Shown: in pieces, positions 1 through 5,479 of the stretch
Numbering within the stretch: position 1 is the first letter of the stretch
Layout: every line of letters starts with the position of its first letter
Assembly (NCBI GenBank): GCA_016199405.1
Contig: JACQGS010000106.1
Coordinates: 1-9,559, forward strand
Length of the DNA stretch: 9,559 nucleotides
Direction: 5' to 3'
Source: Chloroflexota bacterium
GTDB taxonomy: Bacteria; Chloroflexota; Anaerolineae; UBA4142
Translations under genes and position numbers: made by a program
Notes under the pieces: model-generated
What the model was told of the DNA's origin: nothing
What the model saw: the letters and a program-made list of their open reading frames with translations, nothing else
The model's database searches: none

Positions 1-349
1 CCTCAACGATACGCGCATCGGGTTGACGCTGAACGGCAAGAGTTTTCCGGCAACCGCGCCGATCCTCGCGAAAAAAGGCGAGCGCATTCGCGTCCGCTTC
101 ATGAATGAAGGTTTACTTTATCACCCGATGCACTTGCACGGCGGCTATATGCAAGTCGTCGCACAGGATGGCTGGGTTCTGCCGACGCCGCACATGCAAG
201 ACACGGTTGACATCGCGCCCGGACAGCGTTACGATGTGATCATCCAAATGGAGGAACCGGGCGTGTGGGCATTTCACTGCCACATTCTCACGCACGCGGA
301 ATCGCCGCACGGAATGTTTGGAATGGTGACGGCGATTGTAGTGCAATAG
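1..349 (+). CDS. Multicopper oxidase, C-terminal part (5' end outside window)
   Basis: This is the last cupredoxin domain of a copper oxidase that passes electrons from a substrate at a type 1 copper to a trinuclear site that reduces oxygen. The reading frame is open from base 2, so the gene starts outside the window. The copper ligands are visible. HPMHLHG (nt 124-144) supplies type 1 and type 2/3 histidines. HCHILTH followed by GMFGMV near the end supplies the Cys-His pair and the axial Met of the type 1 site. The gap between that last His and the Met is two residues longer than in the textbook HCHIxxHxxxGM motif. I recall this longer form from Chloroflexota and related oxidases, so it is probably a subfamily trait. 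The substrate (metal ion, phenol or nitrite-like) cannot be told from this fragment. The stop lies two bases before the next start, so the two genes are probably co-transcribed. Confidence 0.93.
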   Translation, partial: LNDTRIGLTLNGKSFPATAPILAKKGERIRVRFMNEGLLYHPMHLHGGYMQVVAQDGWVLPTPHMQDTVDIAPGQRYDVIIQMEEPGVWAFHCHILTHAESPHGMFGMVTAIVVQ

Positions 350-351
350 AA

Positions 352-1269
352 ATGTTCAAGCATTTCCTCGTCCCGCTCGATGGCTCGAAACTCGCCGAAG
401 CGATTCTGCCGATCGCGCAATCGCTCGCGGCGCGATTAAGCGCGCGCGTCACGCTGCTGCACGTTGTCGAAGCCGCCGCGCCGGCGACGATTCACGGCGA
501 CGCGCATTTGCTGAGCGCGTCGGAAGCCGAAACTTATCTCGCGCGAATCACGCGGCAGTTTCGAGATGCCGGCATCGGCACCGACGTGCACATTGACCGC
601 GTCGAAGGGCGAAACGCGGCAAAAGCAATCTTCGCGCACGTGCCGGAATTCGGCGCGGATGTAGTTTTGCTCACGAGTCACGGGCGGGGCGCGCTGCGCG
701 AAAAAGTTTTCGGCAGTATCGCGCTCCAAGTTTTGCAGAGCGAAAATGTGCCGGTCTTGATGGTGCGCTCGGAAATTTCGGGCGCGGCGGTAGAATTTCG
801 CTTGAATAATATTCTCGTGCCGCTCGACAGCAGTCCGCTCTATGAGCCGGCATTAGACGTTGCGACGGGTCTCGCACAAATCTTCAACGCATCTTTGCAT
901 CTGCTCGTCGTCGTGCCAACTGCCAATTCGTTGACGCCAGAACGCGCGGCAACTGCGATGCTCTTGCCTTCCAGTACGCGCGCAATTCTCGATCTCGCCG
1001 AAAACGGCGCGGCGGAGTATCTGCAAGCGAAAAGCGAAAAGCTGAAAGTCAAAAGCGTGAACGCGTCGGCACGCGTCGAGCGCGGGGATGTCGTGGGGAA
1101 GATCGTCGAGGCGGCAGAACGCGCGCCATCGGATTTGATCGTGATGGCAACGCACGGACGCGCCGGGCTGGACGCGTTTTGGTCGGGCAGCATCGCACCG
1201 AAAGTTTTATCGCGCGTGCGCGCGCCGGTGTTGTTGTTGCGAGTGAAAGGCGAAGAGCCGTTGAGGTAG
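352..1269 (+). CDS. Universal stress protein with two tandem UspA domains
   Basis: This is a 305-residue cytoplasmic protein of two fused Usp domains. Each domain opens with the typical first strand: FLVPLDGS near residue 5 and ILVPLDSS near residue 155. Each closes with the nucleotide-binding signature: HG-x9-GS at residues 110-122 (T-S-H-G ... G-S) and 268-280 (A-T-H-G ... G-S). The first Gly of the classical G-x2-G-x9-G(S/T) motif is Thr or Ala here, while the later glycines and the Ser are kept, so ATP binding is likely but unproven. The ATG at 352 was chosen because the Usp fold begins at once (MFKHFLVPLDGS); the frame is open further upstream but overlaps the oxidase gene. The two-base gap from the oxidase suggests translational coupling. 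Residues about 225-236 (rich in K and S) are encoded by a period-7 repeat, annotated separately. The exact stress role is unknown. Confidence 0.93.
   Translation: MFKHFLVPLDGSKLAEAILPIAQSLAARLSARVTLLHVVEAAAPATIHGDAHLLSASEAETYLARITRQFRDAGIGTDVHIDRVEGRNAAKAIFAHVPEFGADVVLLTSHGRGALREKVFGSIALQVLQSENVPVLMVRSEISGAAVEFRLNNILVPLDSSPLYEPALDVATGLAQIFNASLHLLVVVPTANSLTPERAATAMLLPSSTRAILDLAENGAAEYLQAKSEKLKVKSVNASARVERGDVVGKIVEAAERAPSDLIVMATHGRAGLDAFWSGSIAPKVLSRVRAPVLLLRVKGEEPLR
1025..1059. repeat. Five-unit heptanucleotide tandem repeat inside the usp gene
   Basis: AAG recurs exactly every seven bases, at 1025, 1032, 1039, 1046 and 1053. The first two units are identical (AAGCGAA) and the later ones diverge. 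The array encodes a lysine-rich stretch between the core strands of the second Usp domain. The period is not a multiple of three, so neighbouring units are read in different frames. It resembles in type the period-7 arrays at 6029, 8905 and 8965. Confidence 0.7.
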
Positions 1270-1330
1270 GGGCGTATGTGGATATATGAGTGAGTGACAA
1301 TGTGGCATGCGTCAATTCTGGAATCAAGGA

Positions 1331-1362
1331 AAATCGCGGTTGGAATACTCCAACCGCGATTT
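1331..1362. terminator. Bidirectional intrinsic terminator between convergent genes
   Basis: A perfect 14-bp stem (AAATCGCGGTTGGA at 1331-1344 pairing with 1349-1362) encloses a four-base loop. On the + strand the stem runs into a T-rich tail, and on the - strand its A/T-rich foot also ends in T residues. It lies 61 bases after the usp stop and 13 bases after the stop of the opposing Uma2-like gene, so it can end transcription of both. The 61 bases before it (1270-1330) show nothing I recognise. Confidence 0.85.
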
Positions 1363-1375
1363 CATTTTGTTTACA

Positions 1376-1747
1376 CTACAGCCAACATCTCATCCTTTCG
1401 TTTGGGGACCGCGCGCGGCGATCTTCGGTGAGGCGACGGCGATTTTCGTTTGAGATGAACAATATGTCGGGTTCACGCGAAGGTCCGCCCGCGTAGAGTT
1501 TCATTTCAAATGGAGCGACCAATAGTTTTCCGACGCGAAAGAAATCCACAAACAAGCGCAAGATGGAGCCGAGAAATAAGACAATGTCTTGGTGTCTGTC
1601 TTTTGGCGGCATATGAACGATGACCTCCCCGTCCACCCATTCGGCGATGATGCTTTCATCCACCCACGCGAGGTATTCTTCATAGGTCATTCGCAGACCC
1701 TGACGCTCTTCGGGAATTGTTTGTGCTATTACATTGGGGACTGTCAT
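1376..1747 (-). pseudogene. Truncated Uma2-family (DUF820) putative endonuclease
   Basis: The 123-residue product matches the front two thirds of Uma2 proteins, which have a PD-(D/E)xK nuclease-like fold and are usually about 180-200 residues long. Visible landmarks are MTYEEYLAWVDE (residues 20-31), AEWVDGEVI (35-43), the His of DRHQ (52) and REPDILFIS (91-99) with the conserved Pro-Asp. After RRLTEDRR the protein leaves the family pattern and stops. The expected PPDLVVEI-type strand with the catalytic Glu and the following Lys is absent, and the other two frames do not restore it before the terminator. It therefore looks 3'-truncated and probably catalytically dead. The ATG at 1747 is preferred over an upstream in-frame start at 1816 because it has a Shine-Dalgarno seven bases upstream and lies just downstream of a consensus promoter. 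Uma2 genes are frequent in Chloroflexota and Cyanobacteria; their role is poorly known. Confidence 0.8.
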
Positions 1748-1754
1748 ACGCCAA

Positions 1755-1762
1755 CCCTCTCT
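1755..1762 (-). promoter_or_regulatory. Ribosome binding site of the Uma2-like gene
   Basis: On the - strand this reads AGAGAGGG, seven bases before the ATG at 1747. It decides the start in favour of 1747 rather than the upstream in-frame codon at 1816. Few other genes in the window have so clear a site. Confidence 0.7.
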
Positions 1763-1769
1763 GCGCGGG

Positions 1770-1798
1770 ATTGTAGCATAGCGATAATGGGGCGTCAA
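1770..1798 (-). promoter_or_regulatory. Sigma-70-type promoter of the Uma2-like gene
   Basis: On the - strand a -35 box TTGACG (1798-1793) is followed by a 17-base spacer and a -10 box TACAAT (1775-1770). Each hexamer is one mismatch from consensus and the spacing is ideal. Transcription would start near 1763, giving a leader of only about 16 bases that begins at the ribosome binding site. The -35 box overlaps the T-run of the putative nuoN terminator, so one gene's end and the next gene's start share the same bases. Confidence 0.75.
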
Positions 1799-1863
1799 AA
1801 AAAGGCGATCGGGCAACTATCCTTCGGCTTCGCTCAGGACATGCTCTGGGTTGCCCCTAGATC
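1797..1863 (-). terminator. Probable intrinsic terminator after nuoN, built around a dispersed repeat
   Basis: Directly after the nuoN stop the - strand has GATC, a short bulge and GGGCAAC-type bases (1863-1850). These pair with GTTGCCC and GATC at 1817-1807, and seven T residues follow (1803-1797). The loop of about 32 bases contains a repeat-like core (CTTCGGCTTCGCTCAGGA on the + strand) of a type I recall as dispersed in Chloroflexota genomes. The long loop makes this less certain than the hairpin at 1331. Confidence 0.5.
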
Positions 1864-3336
1864 TTATCTCACAAACGCACTCTGCGCCCACGCAATCGCG
1901 CCCGACGGAAAAATTCCGAGCGCGATCACACCGATTACCGCAATCAATAGCGCGATTCCAACCAGCGGCGCGATTTTCACACCGCGTTCCCAATCCGCGC
2001 TGCCATCGTGCATATACATTTCCACAATCGGGCGCGCGTAATAGTACATCGAGACAACGCTGTTCAAAACTCCGACGACTGCGAGCCACGTCCAACCATT
2101 TTCCACTGCCGAACCGAAAATCAAAAACTTGCCGATGAATCCCGCGAACGGCGGAAAGCCCGCGAGCGAAAGCAAACAAATCGCCAGAGCCGCCGCGACG
2201 CGCGGATGATCGCGCGCGACGCCGGCGAAATCAGAAATTTTCAAGCGTTCGCGTTCGCCGTCCGCGAGCGCGATGACCGCGCCGAACGCGCCGAGATTTG
2301 TAAAAGTGTAAGCGAGAATGTAGTAGAGACTGCTCGCCGTAGCAGTCTCCCCTACGACCAGCGCGATCAAAATATATCCCGCGTGTGCGATGCTCGAGTA
2401 CGCGAGCATGCGTTTGATGTTCGATTGCAACAGCGCGGCGATGTTGCCGAGCGTCATCGTCAGCACCGCGATCACCGCGAGAATCGTGCGCCATTCGATC
2501 GCTTGCGGCGGAATCGCAAACACGAACACGCGAATGAACGCGCCGAACGCGGCAGCTTTGACCGCGACGCTCATAAACGCAGTGACCGGCGTCGGCGCGC
2601 CGTCGTACACGTCCGGTGTCCACCAATGAAACGGCACGAGCGCAACTTTGAACGCGAATCCGACAAGCAACAGCCCCGCGCCGATGAAGGCAAGAGAGTT
2701 TGAAGAGAGAGAGTGAGTAAGAGATTGAGAGTTGGATGAGAGACTGAGAGATTGAGAGATTTGTAAGAGATTTGTTGTTCCCGTCGCGCCGTAAATGAGC
2801 GCGATGCCGTAGAGGAAGAATGCGGACGAGAACGCACCGAGCAAAAAATATTTGACGCCCGCTTCGAGCGAATAGGAATTGTTGCGCTGAAACGCGGCGA
2901 GGATGTAGAGCGGCAGCGAAAGCAGTTCAAGTCCGAGAAAAATCACGATGAGGTCGGTTGCGGTTGCCATCAAAATCATTCCGGCAACCGCGGCGAGCAG
3001 CAGCACGTAATACTCGCCTTGCTCGATATTCTGCGCGCGCGCGAAATCCATCGCGAGCAGTACGCTCAAAGCCGCGCCGATGAGAATAGTGAGTGTAAGG
3101 AACAAGCCGAAATTATCCGCGGAGATCATTCCGCGAAACGCGGATGCGTTGCTGCCCCACAATGTGAAAGCGGCGAAAGATGCGAAAATCAAGCCGACTA
3201 TGCTTAGGTAACCGAGCGTGCGTTTTTGTTCCGCGCGCGTGAACAGTTCCGCGACGAGAACAAGTATCGAAGTAATGGCGACGATTAGCACTGGTGCAAT
3301 AATGCGGAGGTTGATGTCAGGAATGGAAATGGACAT
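1864..3336 (-). CDS. nuoN: NADH-quinone oxidoreductase subunit N (complex I)
   Basis: This is an antiporter-like membrane subunit of NDH-1 that carries one proton channel in the membrane arm. The 490-residue product has the family's usual length and about 14 hydrophobic segments. Key residues are intact: Glu137 in FLGLELLSLPLYIL, Lys230 in GFAFKVALVPFHWWTPDVYDGAPTPV, Lys260 in SVAVKAAAFGAF, and Lys403 in GFIGKFLIFG. The start is set at the ATG at 3336 (MSISIPDINL). The frame stays open to 3480, but those extra 48 codons translate repeat DNA, not a conserved NuoN terminus. No clear Shine-Dalgarno precedes 3336. Two intrusions lie in the gene: a serine/leucine-rich stretch (residues about 190-213) encoded by a period-8 repeat, and a REP-like palindrome over residues about 328-339. 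Both keep the frame, so the protein is probably functional. Confidence 0.96.
   Translation of the reverse strand: MSISIPDINLRIIAPVLIVAITSILVLVAELFTRAEQKRTLGYLSIVGLIFASFAAFTLWGSNASAFRGMISADNFGLFLTLTILIGAALSVLLAMDFARAQNIEQGEYYVLLLAAVAGMILMATATDLIVIFLGLELLSLPLYILAAFQRNNSYSLEAGVKYFLLGAFSSAFFLYGIALIYGATGTTNLLQISQSLSLSSNSQSLTHSLSSNSLAFIGAGLLLVGFAFKVALVPFHWWTPDVYDGAPTPVTAFMSVAVKAAAFGAFIRVFVFAIPPQAIEWRTILAVIAVLTMTLGNIAALLQSNIKRMLAYSSIAHAGYILIALVVGETATASSLYYILAYTFTNLGAFGAVIALADGERERLKISDFAGVARDHPRVAAALAICLLSLAGFPPFAGFIGKFLIFGSAVENGWTWLAVVGVLNSVVSMYYYARPIVEMYMHDGSADWERGVKIAPLVGIALLIAVIGVIALGIFPSGAIAWAQSAFVR
2320..2355. repeat. GTAG-headed REP-like palindrome inside nuoN
   Basis: The arms 2320-2334 and 2341-2355 form an inverted repeat around a six-base centre. 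AGACTGCT pairs exactly with AGCAGTCT, and the outer part pairs with two mismatches; both ends carry GTAG when read inward. Reading inward from its right end, the GTAGGGG head matches that of the inverted repeat at 5361-5465. In frame it encodes a loop of NuoN, GETATASS. Confidence 0.65.
2698..2774. repeat. Period-8 purine-rich repeat inside nuoN
   Basis: On the + strand TGAGAGAT-like units recur. Three consecutive octads start at 2737, 2745 and 2753, and looser copies at 2714 and 2726 are spaced 11-12 bases apart. It encodes the serine/leucine-rich stretch at residues about 190-213 of NuoN. A short inverse-orientation copy lies at 3681-3704 in nuoM, and fragments of the same word occur near 4990 and 6806. 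Confidence 0.65.
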
Positions 3337-3551
3337 TTTGGATGTTTCGACTTCGTTCAGCACAAGTTTCGGAATGCGGATTATGGTCGTCGGGTTGTCA
3401 TTCTGAGCGAAGCGAAGAATCTTATTGTTCGCTTCGGGACGACTCCCTCTGAAGGATGTTAATTTGAATTGGAGCAACAAGATTCTTCGGTCGCTTTTTT
3501 TGAATTCAAATCGCGACGCGATTTTTAGAGTCGCTCCCTCAGAATGACAGG
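3337..3551. repeat. Repeat-filled nuoM-nuoN gap with nested inverted repeats
   Basis: This 215-base gap holds little but repeats. Outer arms GTCATTCTGAG (3397-3407) and CTCAGAATGAC (3538-3548) enclose inner arms CGAAGAATCTT (3413-3423) and AAGATTCTTCG (3479-3489). The right half also carries a palindrome, AAATCGCG-A-CGCGATTT (3508-3524). A further repeat-like word, TTTCGACTTCGTTCAGCA, lies at 3344-3361, just upstream of the nuoN start. The GTCATTCTGAGCGAAGCGAAG word is a dispersed intergenic repeat I recall from many draft bacterial genomes. I see no convincing promoter or Shine-Dalgarno for nuoN here. Confidence 0.8.
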
Positions 3552-5024
3552 CTACTTGAACCCACCCAGCAACTGCATCACACTCGCTTGAATCGGATCA
3601 AGGAACGTCGCGGGATAGACGCCAATCCAAACGATAAAGACCGCGAGCGCAACCAACAGCGCGATTTCGCGCGGCGATAAATCTCTCAATCTCTCATTCT
3701 CTTCCTTCGTCACCGGTCCCGCCATCGCGCGCTGATACATCCACAGCAAATAAATCGCGGACAGCACGACGCCGGTCGCGGCAAGCGCGGCGTACAGCGC
3801 GTTCGCGCGATACGCGCCGACGAGAATCAGAAACTCACCGACGAATCCGTTCAGCCCTGGCAATCCAACCGACGAAAACATCACGAGCAAAAAGAACGCC
3901 GCGAAGATCGGCATTGGTTTCGCGACGCCGCCGAAATCGGCGATGAGGCGCGTGTGGCGGCGCTCGTACAACATCCCGACGAGCAAGAAGAGCGCGCCGG
4001 TCGAGAGACCGTGATTCACCATTTGCAAAATGCCGCCGCTCATCCCTTGCGCGTTGAACGTGAACAAGCCAAGCATCACGAACCCCAAATGCGAGACCGA
4101 CGAAAACGCGACGAGTGATTTGATGTCGCGCTGGACGATGGAAACCATCGCGCCGTAAATGATGCCGATGAGCGCGAGCGCGATGAGCAGCGGCGCGAAA
4201 TCGCGCGCAGCGGACGGAAAGAGCGGGATCGCGAAGCGAATGAATCCGTACGTCCCCATCTTCAACAGCACGCCCGCGAGAATCACACTGCCCGCCGTCG
4301 GCGCTTCAACGTGCGCGTCGGGCAGCCACGTGTGAAATGGAAACATCGGCACTTTGATCGCGAACGCTAACGCGAATGCCGCGAAAAGAATCGGTTGCAG
4401 CGCGGGTGGGATCGGATTGCGCGTGATATCGGAAAGCGCGAAACTCAACACCCCCGTTTGATCGCGATGGATGAACACGAGCGCAAGAATCGCAACGAGC
4501 ATCAGCGTCGAGCCGAACATCGTGAACAGAATGAATTTGATTGCCGCGTAGACGCGTCGCCCGTGCCCCCAAATGCCGATGAGGAGTGCCATCGGGATGA
4601 GCGTGAATTCCCAAAAAACGTAAAAGAGAAAAAGGTCGAGCGAAACGAAGACGCCAATCATCGCGGCTTCGAGCAAAAGAAAAAGAATGTGATACTCTTT
4701 CACGCGGTCGGTGATCGCGTTCCACGAGCCGCCAATCGCGATGATCATCAGAAACGTCGTCAGCATTACGAGCAGAATGCTCAGCCCGTCCACACCGACA
4801 TAGTACGAAATGCCGAATTGCGGAATCCACGCGACGCGCTCGACGAATTGCAGATCGGAGGTCGCGCGAAAGGACGCGAAAAGGGAACACGAAAGCGCGA
4901 AAGACGCGAAAGTTGAAAAGAGCGCGAAAAGTTTGATCGCGCGCGCGTTTTGTCGCGGGATGAGCGCGAGGATGAGCGCGGAGATTAGAGGGATTGAGAG
5001 AAGAAGAGAGATTACGTTATTCAT
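3552..5024 (-). CDS. nuoM: NADH-quinone oxidoreductase subunit M (complex I)
   Basis: This is the second antiporter-like proton channel of the NDH-1 membrane arm. The 490-residue product matches the usual length. Conserved residues are present: Glu139 in YVFWEFTLIPM, Lys224 in FAIKVPMFPFHTWLPDAHVEAPT, Lys255 in GVLLKMGTYGF, and Glu397 (the position equivalent to the terminal Lys of NuoL and NuoN) in LNGFVGEFLI. The ATG at 5024 begins MNNVISLLL, a normal NuoM start. No Shine-Dalgarno is evident; instead the start overlaps the stop of the RAYT-like remnant upstream (ATGAATAA). Residues about 31-55, a transmembrane stretch of alternating F, A, S and L, are encoded by a period-9 repeat. Residues 441-449 (ENERLRDLS) lie over a period-8 repeat. 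Confidence 0.96.
   Translation of the reverse strand: MNNVISLLLSIPLISALILALIPRQNARAIKLFALFSTFASFALSCSLFASFRATSDLQFVERVAWIPQFGISYYVGVDGLSILLVMLTTFLMIIAIGGSWNAITDRVKEYHILFLLLEAAMIGVFVSLDLFLFYVFWEFTLIPMALLIGIWGHGRRVYAAIKFILFTMFGSTLMLVAILALVFIHRDQTGVLSFALSDITRNPIPPALQPILFAAFALAFAIKVPMFPFHTWLPDAHVEAPTAGSVILAGVLLKMGTYGFIRFAIPLFPSAARDFAPLLIALALIGIIYGAMVSIVQRDIKSLVAFSSVSHLGFVMLGLFTFNAQGMSGGILQMVNHGLSTGALFLLVGMLYERRHTRLIADFGGVAKPMPIFAAFFLLVMFSSVGLPGLNGFVGEFLILVGAYRANALYAALAATGVVLSAIYLLWMYQRAMAGPVTKEENERLRDLSPREIALLVALAVFIVWIGVYPATFLDPIQASVMQLLGGFK
3681..3704. repeat. Short period-8 repeat near the 3' end of nuoM
   Basis: ATCTCTCA is repeated exactly at 3681 and 3689, followed by a diverged third unit at 3697. 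It is the reverse complement of the TGAGAGAT units in nuoN. It encodes a charged loop between the last transmembrane segments of NuoM. Confidence 0.55.
4861..4935. repeat. Period-9 repeat inside nuoM
   Basis: CGCGAAAG-type units recur at nine-base spacing, clearest from about 4888 to 4930. The period is a multiple of three, so the protein also repeats with a three-residue rhythm (LFA, LFS, TFA, SFA-like) within a predicted transmembrane helix near residues 31-55. Confidence 0.6.
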
Positions 5025-5310
5025 TCGACGTTTTCAAATTGCGTTTTGAGAACCACAATTCCTCATCCGCGAGCCACATGTCGTTAGTAGTCTTGGCGTT
5101 TGGGTTGTCGCGGTCGTACGCCCACCGCGACGGATTCTCGGCGATGTATTCGCGGATGCGATTGCATTCGCGTTCGTGGCGGACGATGTGCTCGTAATAG
5201 TTTCTCAGCCAGATCGTCGCGCCGCGTGTTTTGCGGATCGTGTTGATGCGGCGCGTGGTGATAGATTTGAAGTTACCAACGATTGCACCCAGCGCACCGG
5301 GTGGGACGCC
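5017..5310 (-). pseudogene. RAYT (REP-associated tyrosine transposase, Y1/IS200-like) C-terminal remnant
   Basis: The translation from about 5310 to the stop at 5017 matches the C-terminal part of RAYT transposases. Visible landmarks are GALGAIVGNFKS, TRRIN, IWLRNYYEHIVR and NRIREYIAENPSRW; the Tyr in REYI is the likely nucleophile. Such proteins are usually about 150-200 residues long. Their N-terminal half, with the metal-binding HUH motif (typically in a DHxH context), is missing. Upstream of about 5310 the open frame continues only through REP-like repeat DNA, so nothing there is protein homology. The remnant cannot catalyse transposition. Its TAA stop overlaps the ATG of nuoM by eight bases. 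It sits exactly where a compact nuo operon would have only a few bases between nuoL and nuoM. Confidence 0.82.
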
Positions 5311-5327
5311 GCGCGCGGGTTCACGTG

Positions 5328-5465
5328 ATAGGGGCGAGGCATCTGCGCGCGCGATGTGCTGTAAGGGCGAGGCATTCGTCAGAACAAGATACCCACAAGA
5401 CCAAGGTTGGTATATACCGGCCAAGACTTCAAAAGACCTTGATGTGACGAATGCCTCGCCCCTAC
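5328..5465. repeat. REP-like inverted repeats beside the RAYT remnant
   Basis: GTAAGGGCGAGGCATTCGTC (from 5361) and its near-perfect reverse complement ending at 5465 form 21-base arms with one mismatch, separated by 63 bases. A third copy of the core, TAGGGGCGAGGCAT, lies at 5329-5342 in the same orientation as the first arm. The outer ends carry GTAG/GTAA, like the conserved tetranucleotide head described for REP elements mobilised by RAYTs. The spacer contains the palindrome GGTATATACC (5409-5418). The whole set lies between the transposase remnant and the nuoL stop. Confidence 0.75.
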
Positions 5466-5479
5466 GCGGACCGCGCGCG

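Noticed and set aside
3337..3480. Upstream extension of nuoN to a start at 3480
   Set aside because: The extra 48 codons translate dispersed repeat DNA; a normal NuoN N-terminus begins at 3336.
3501..3526. Palindrome AAATCGCG-A-CGCGATTT as a terminator for nuoM
   Set aside because: The T-rich tail is on the + strand, the wrong side for nuoM, and the structure lies within repeat DNA.
4395..4916. Long open frame on the + strand opposite nuoM (and similar ones opposite nuoN at 2008-2703 and nuoL at 5231-6031 and 6206-6787)
   Set aside because: They are rich in Arg, Glu and His, lack recognisable domains, and mirror the codon bias of well-conserved nuo genes on the other strand.
5311..5424. N-terminal part of the open frame leading into the RAYT remnant as genuine protein
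   Set aside because: It is encoded by the REP-like repeats, and no HUH-motif sequence or transposase homology is visible there.
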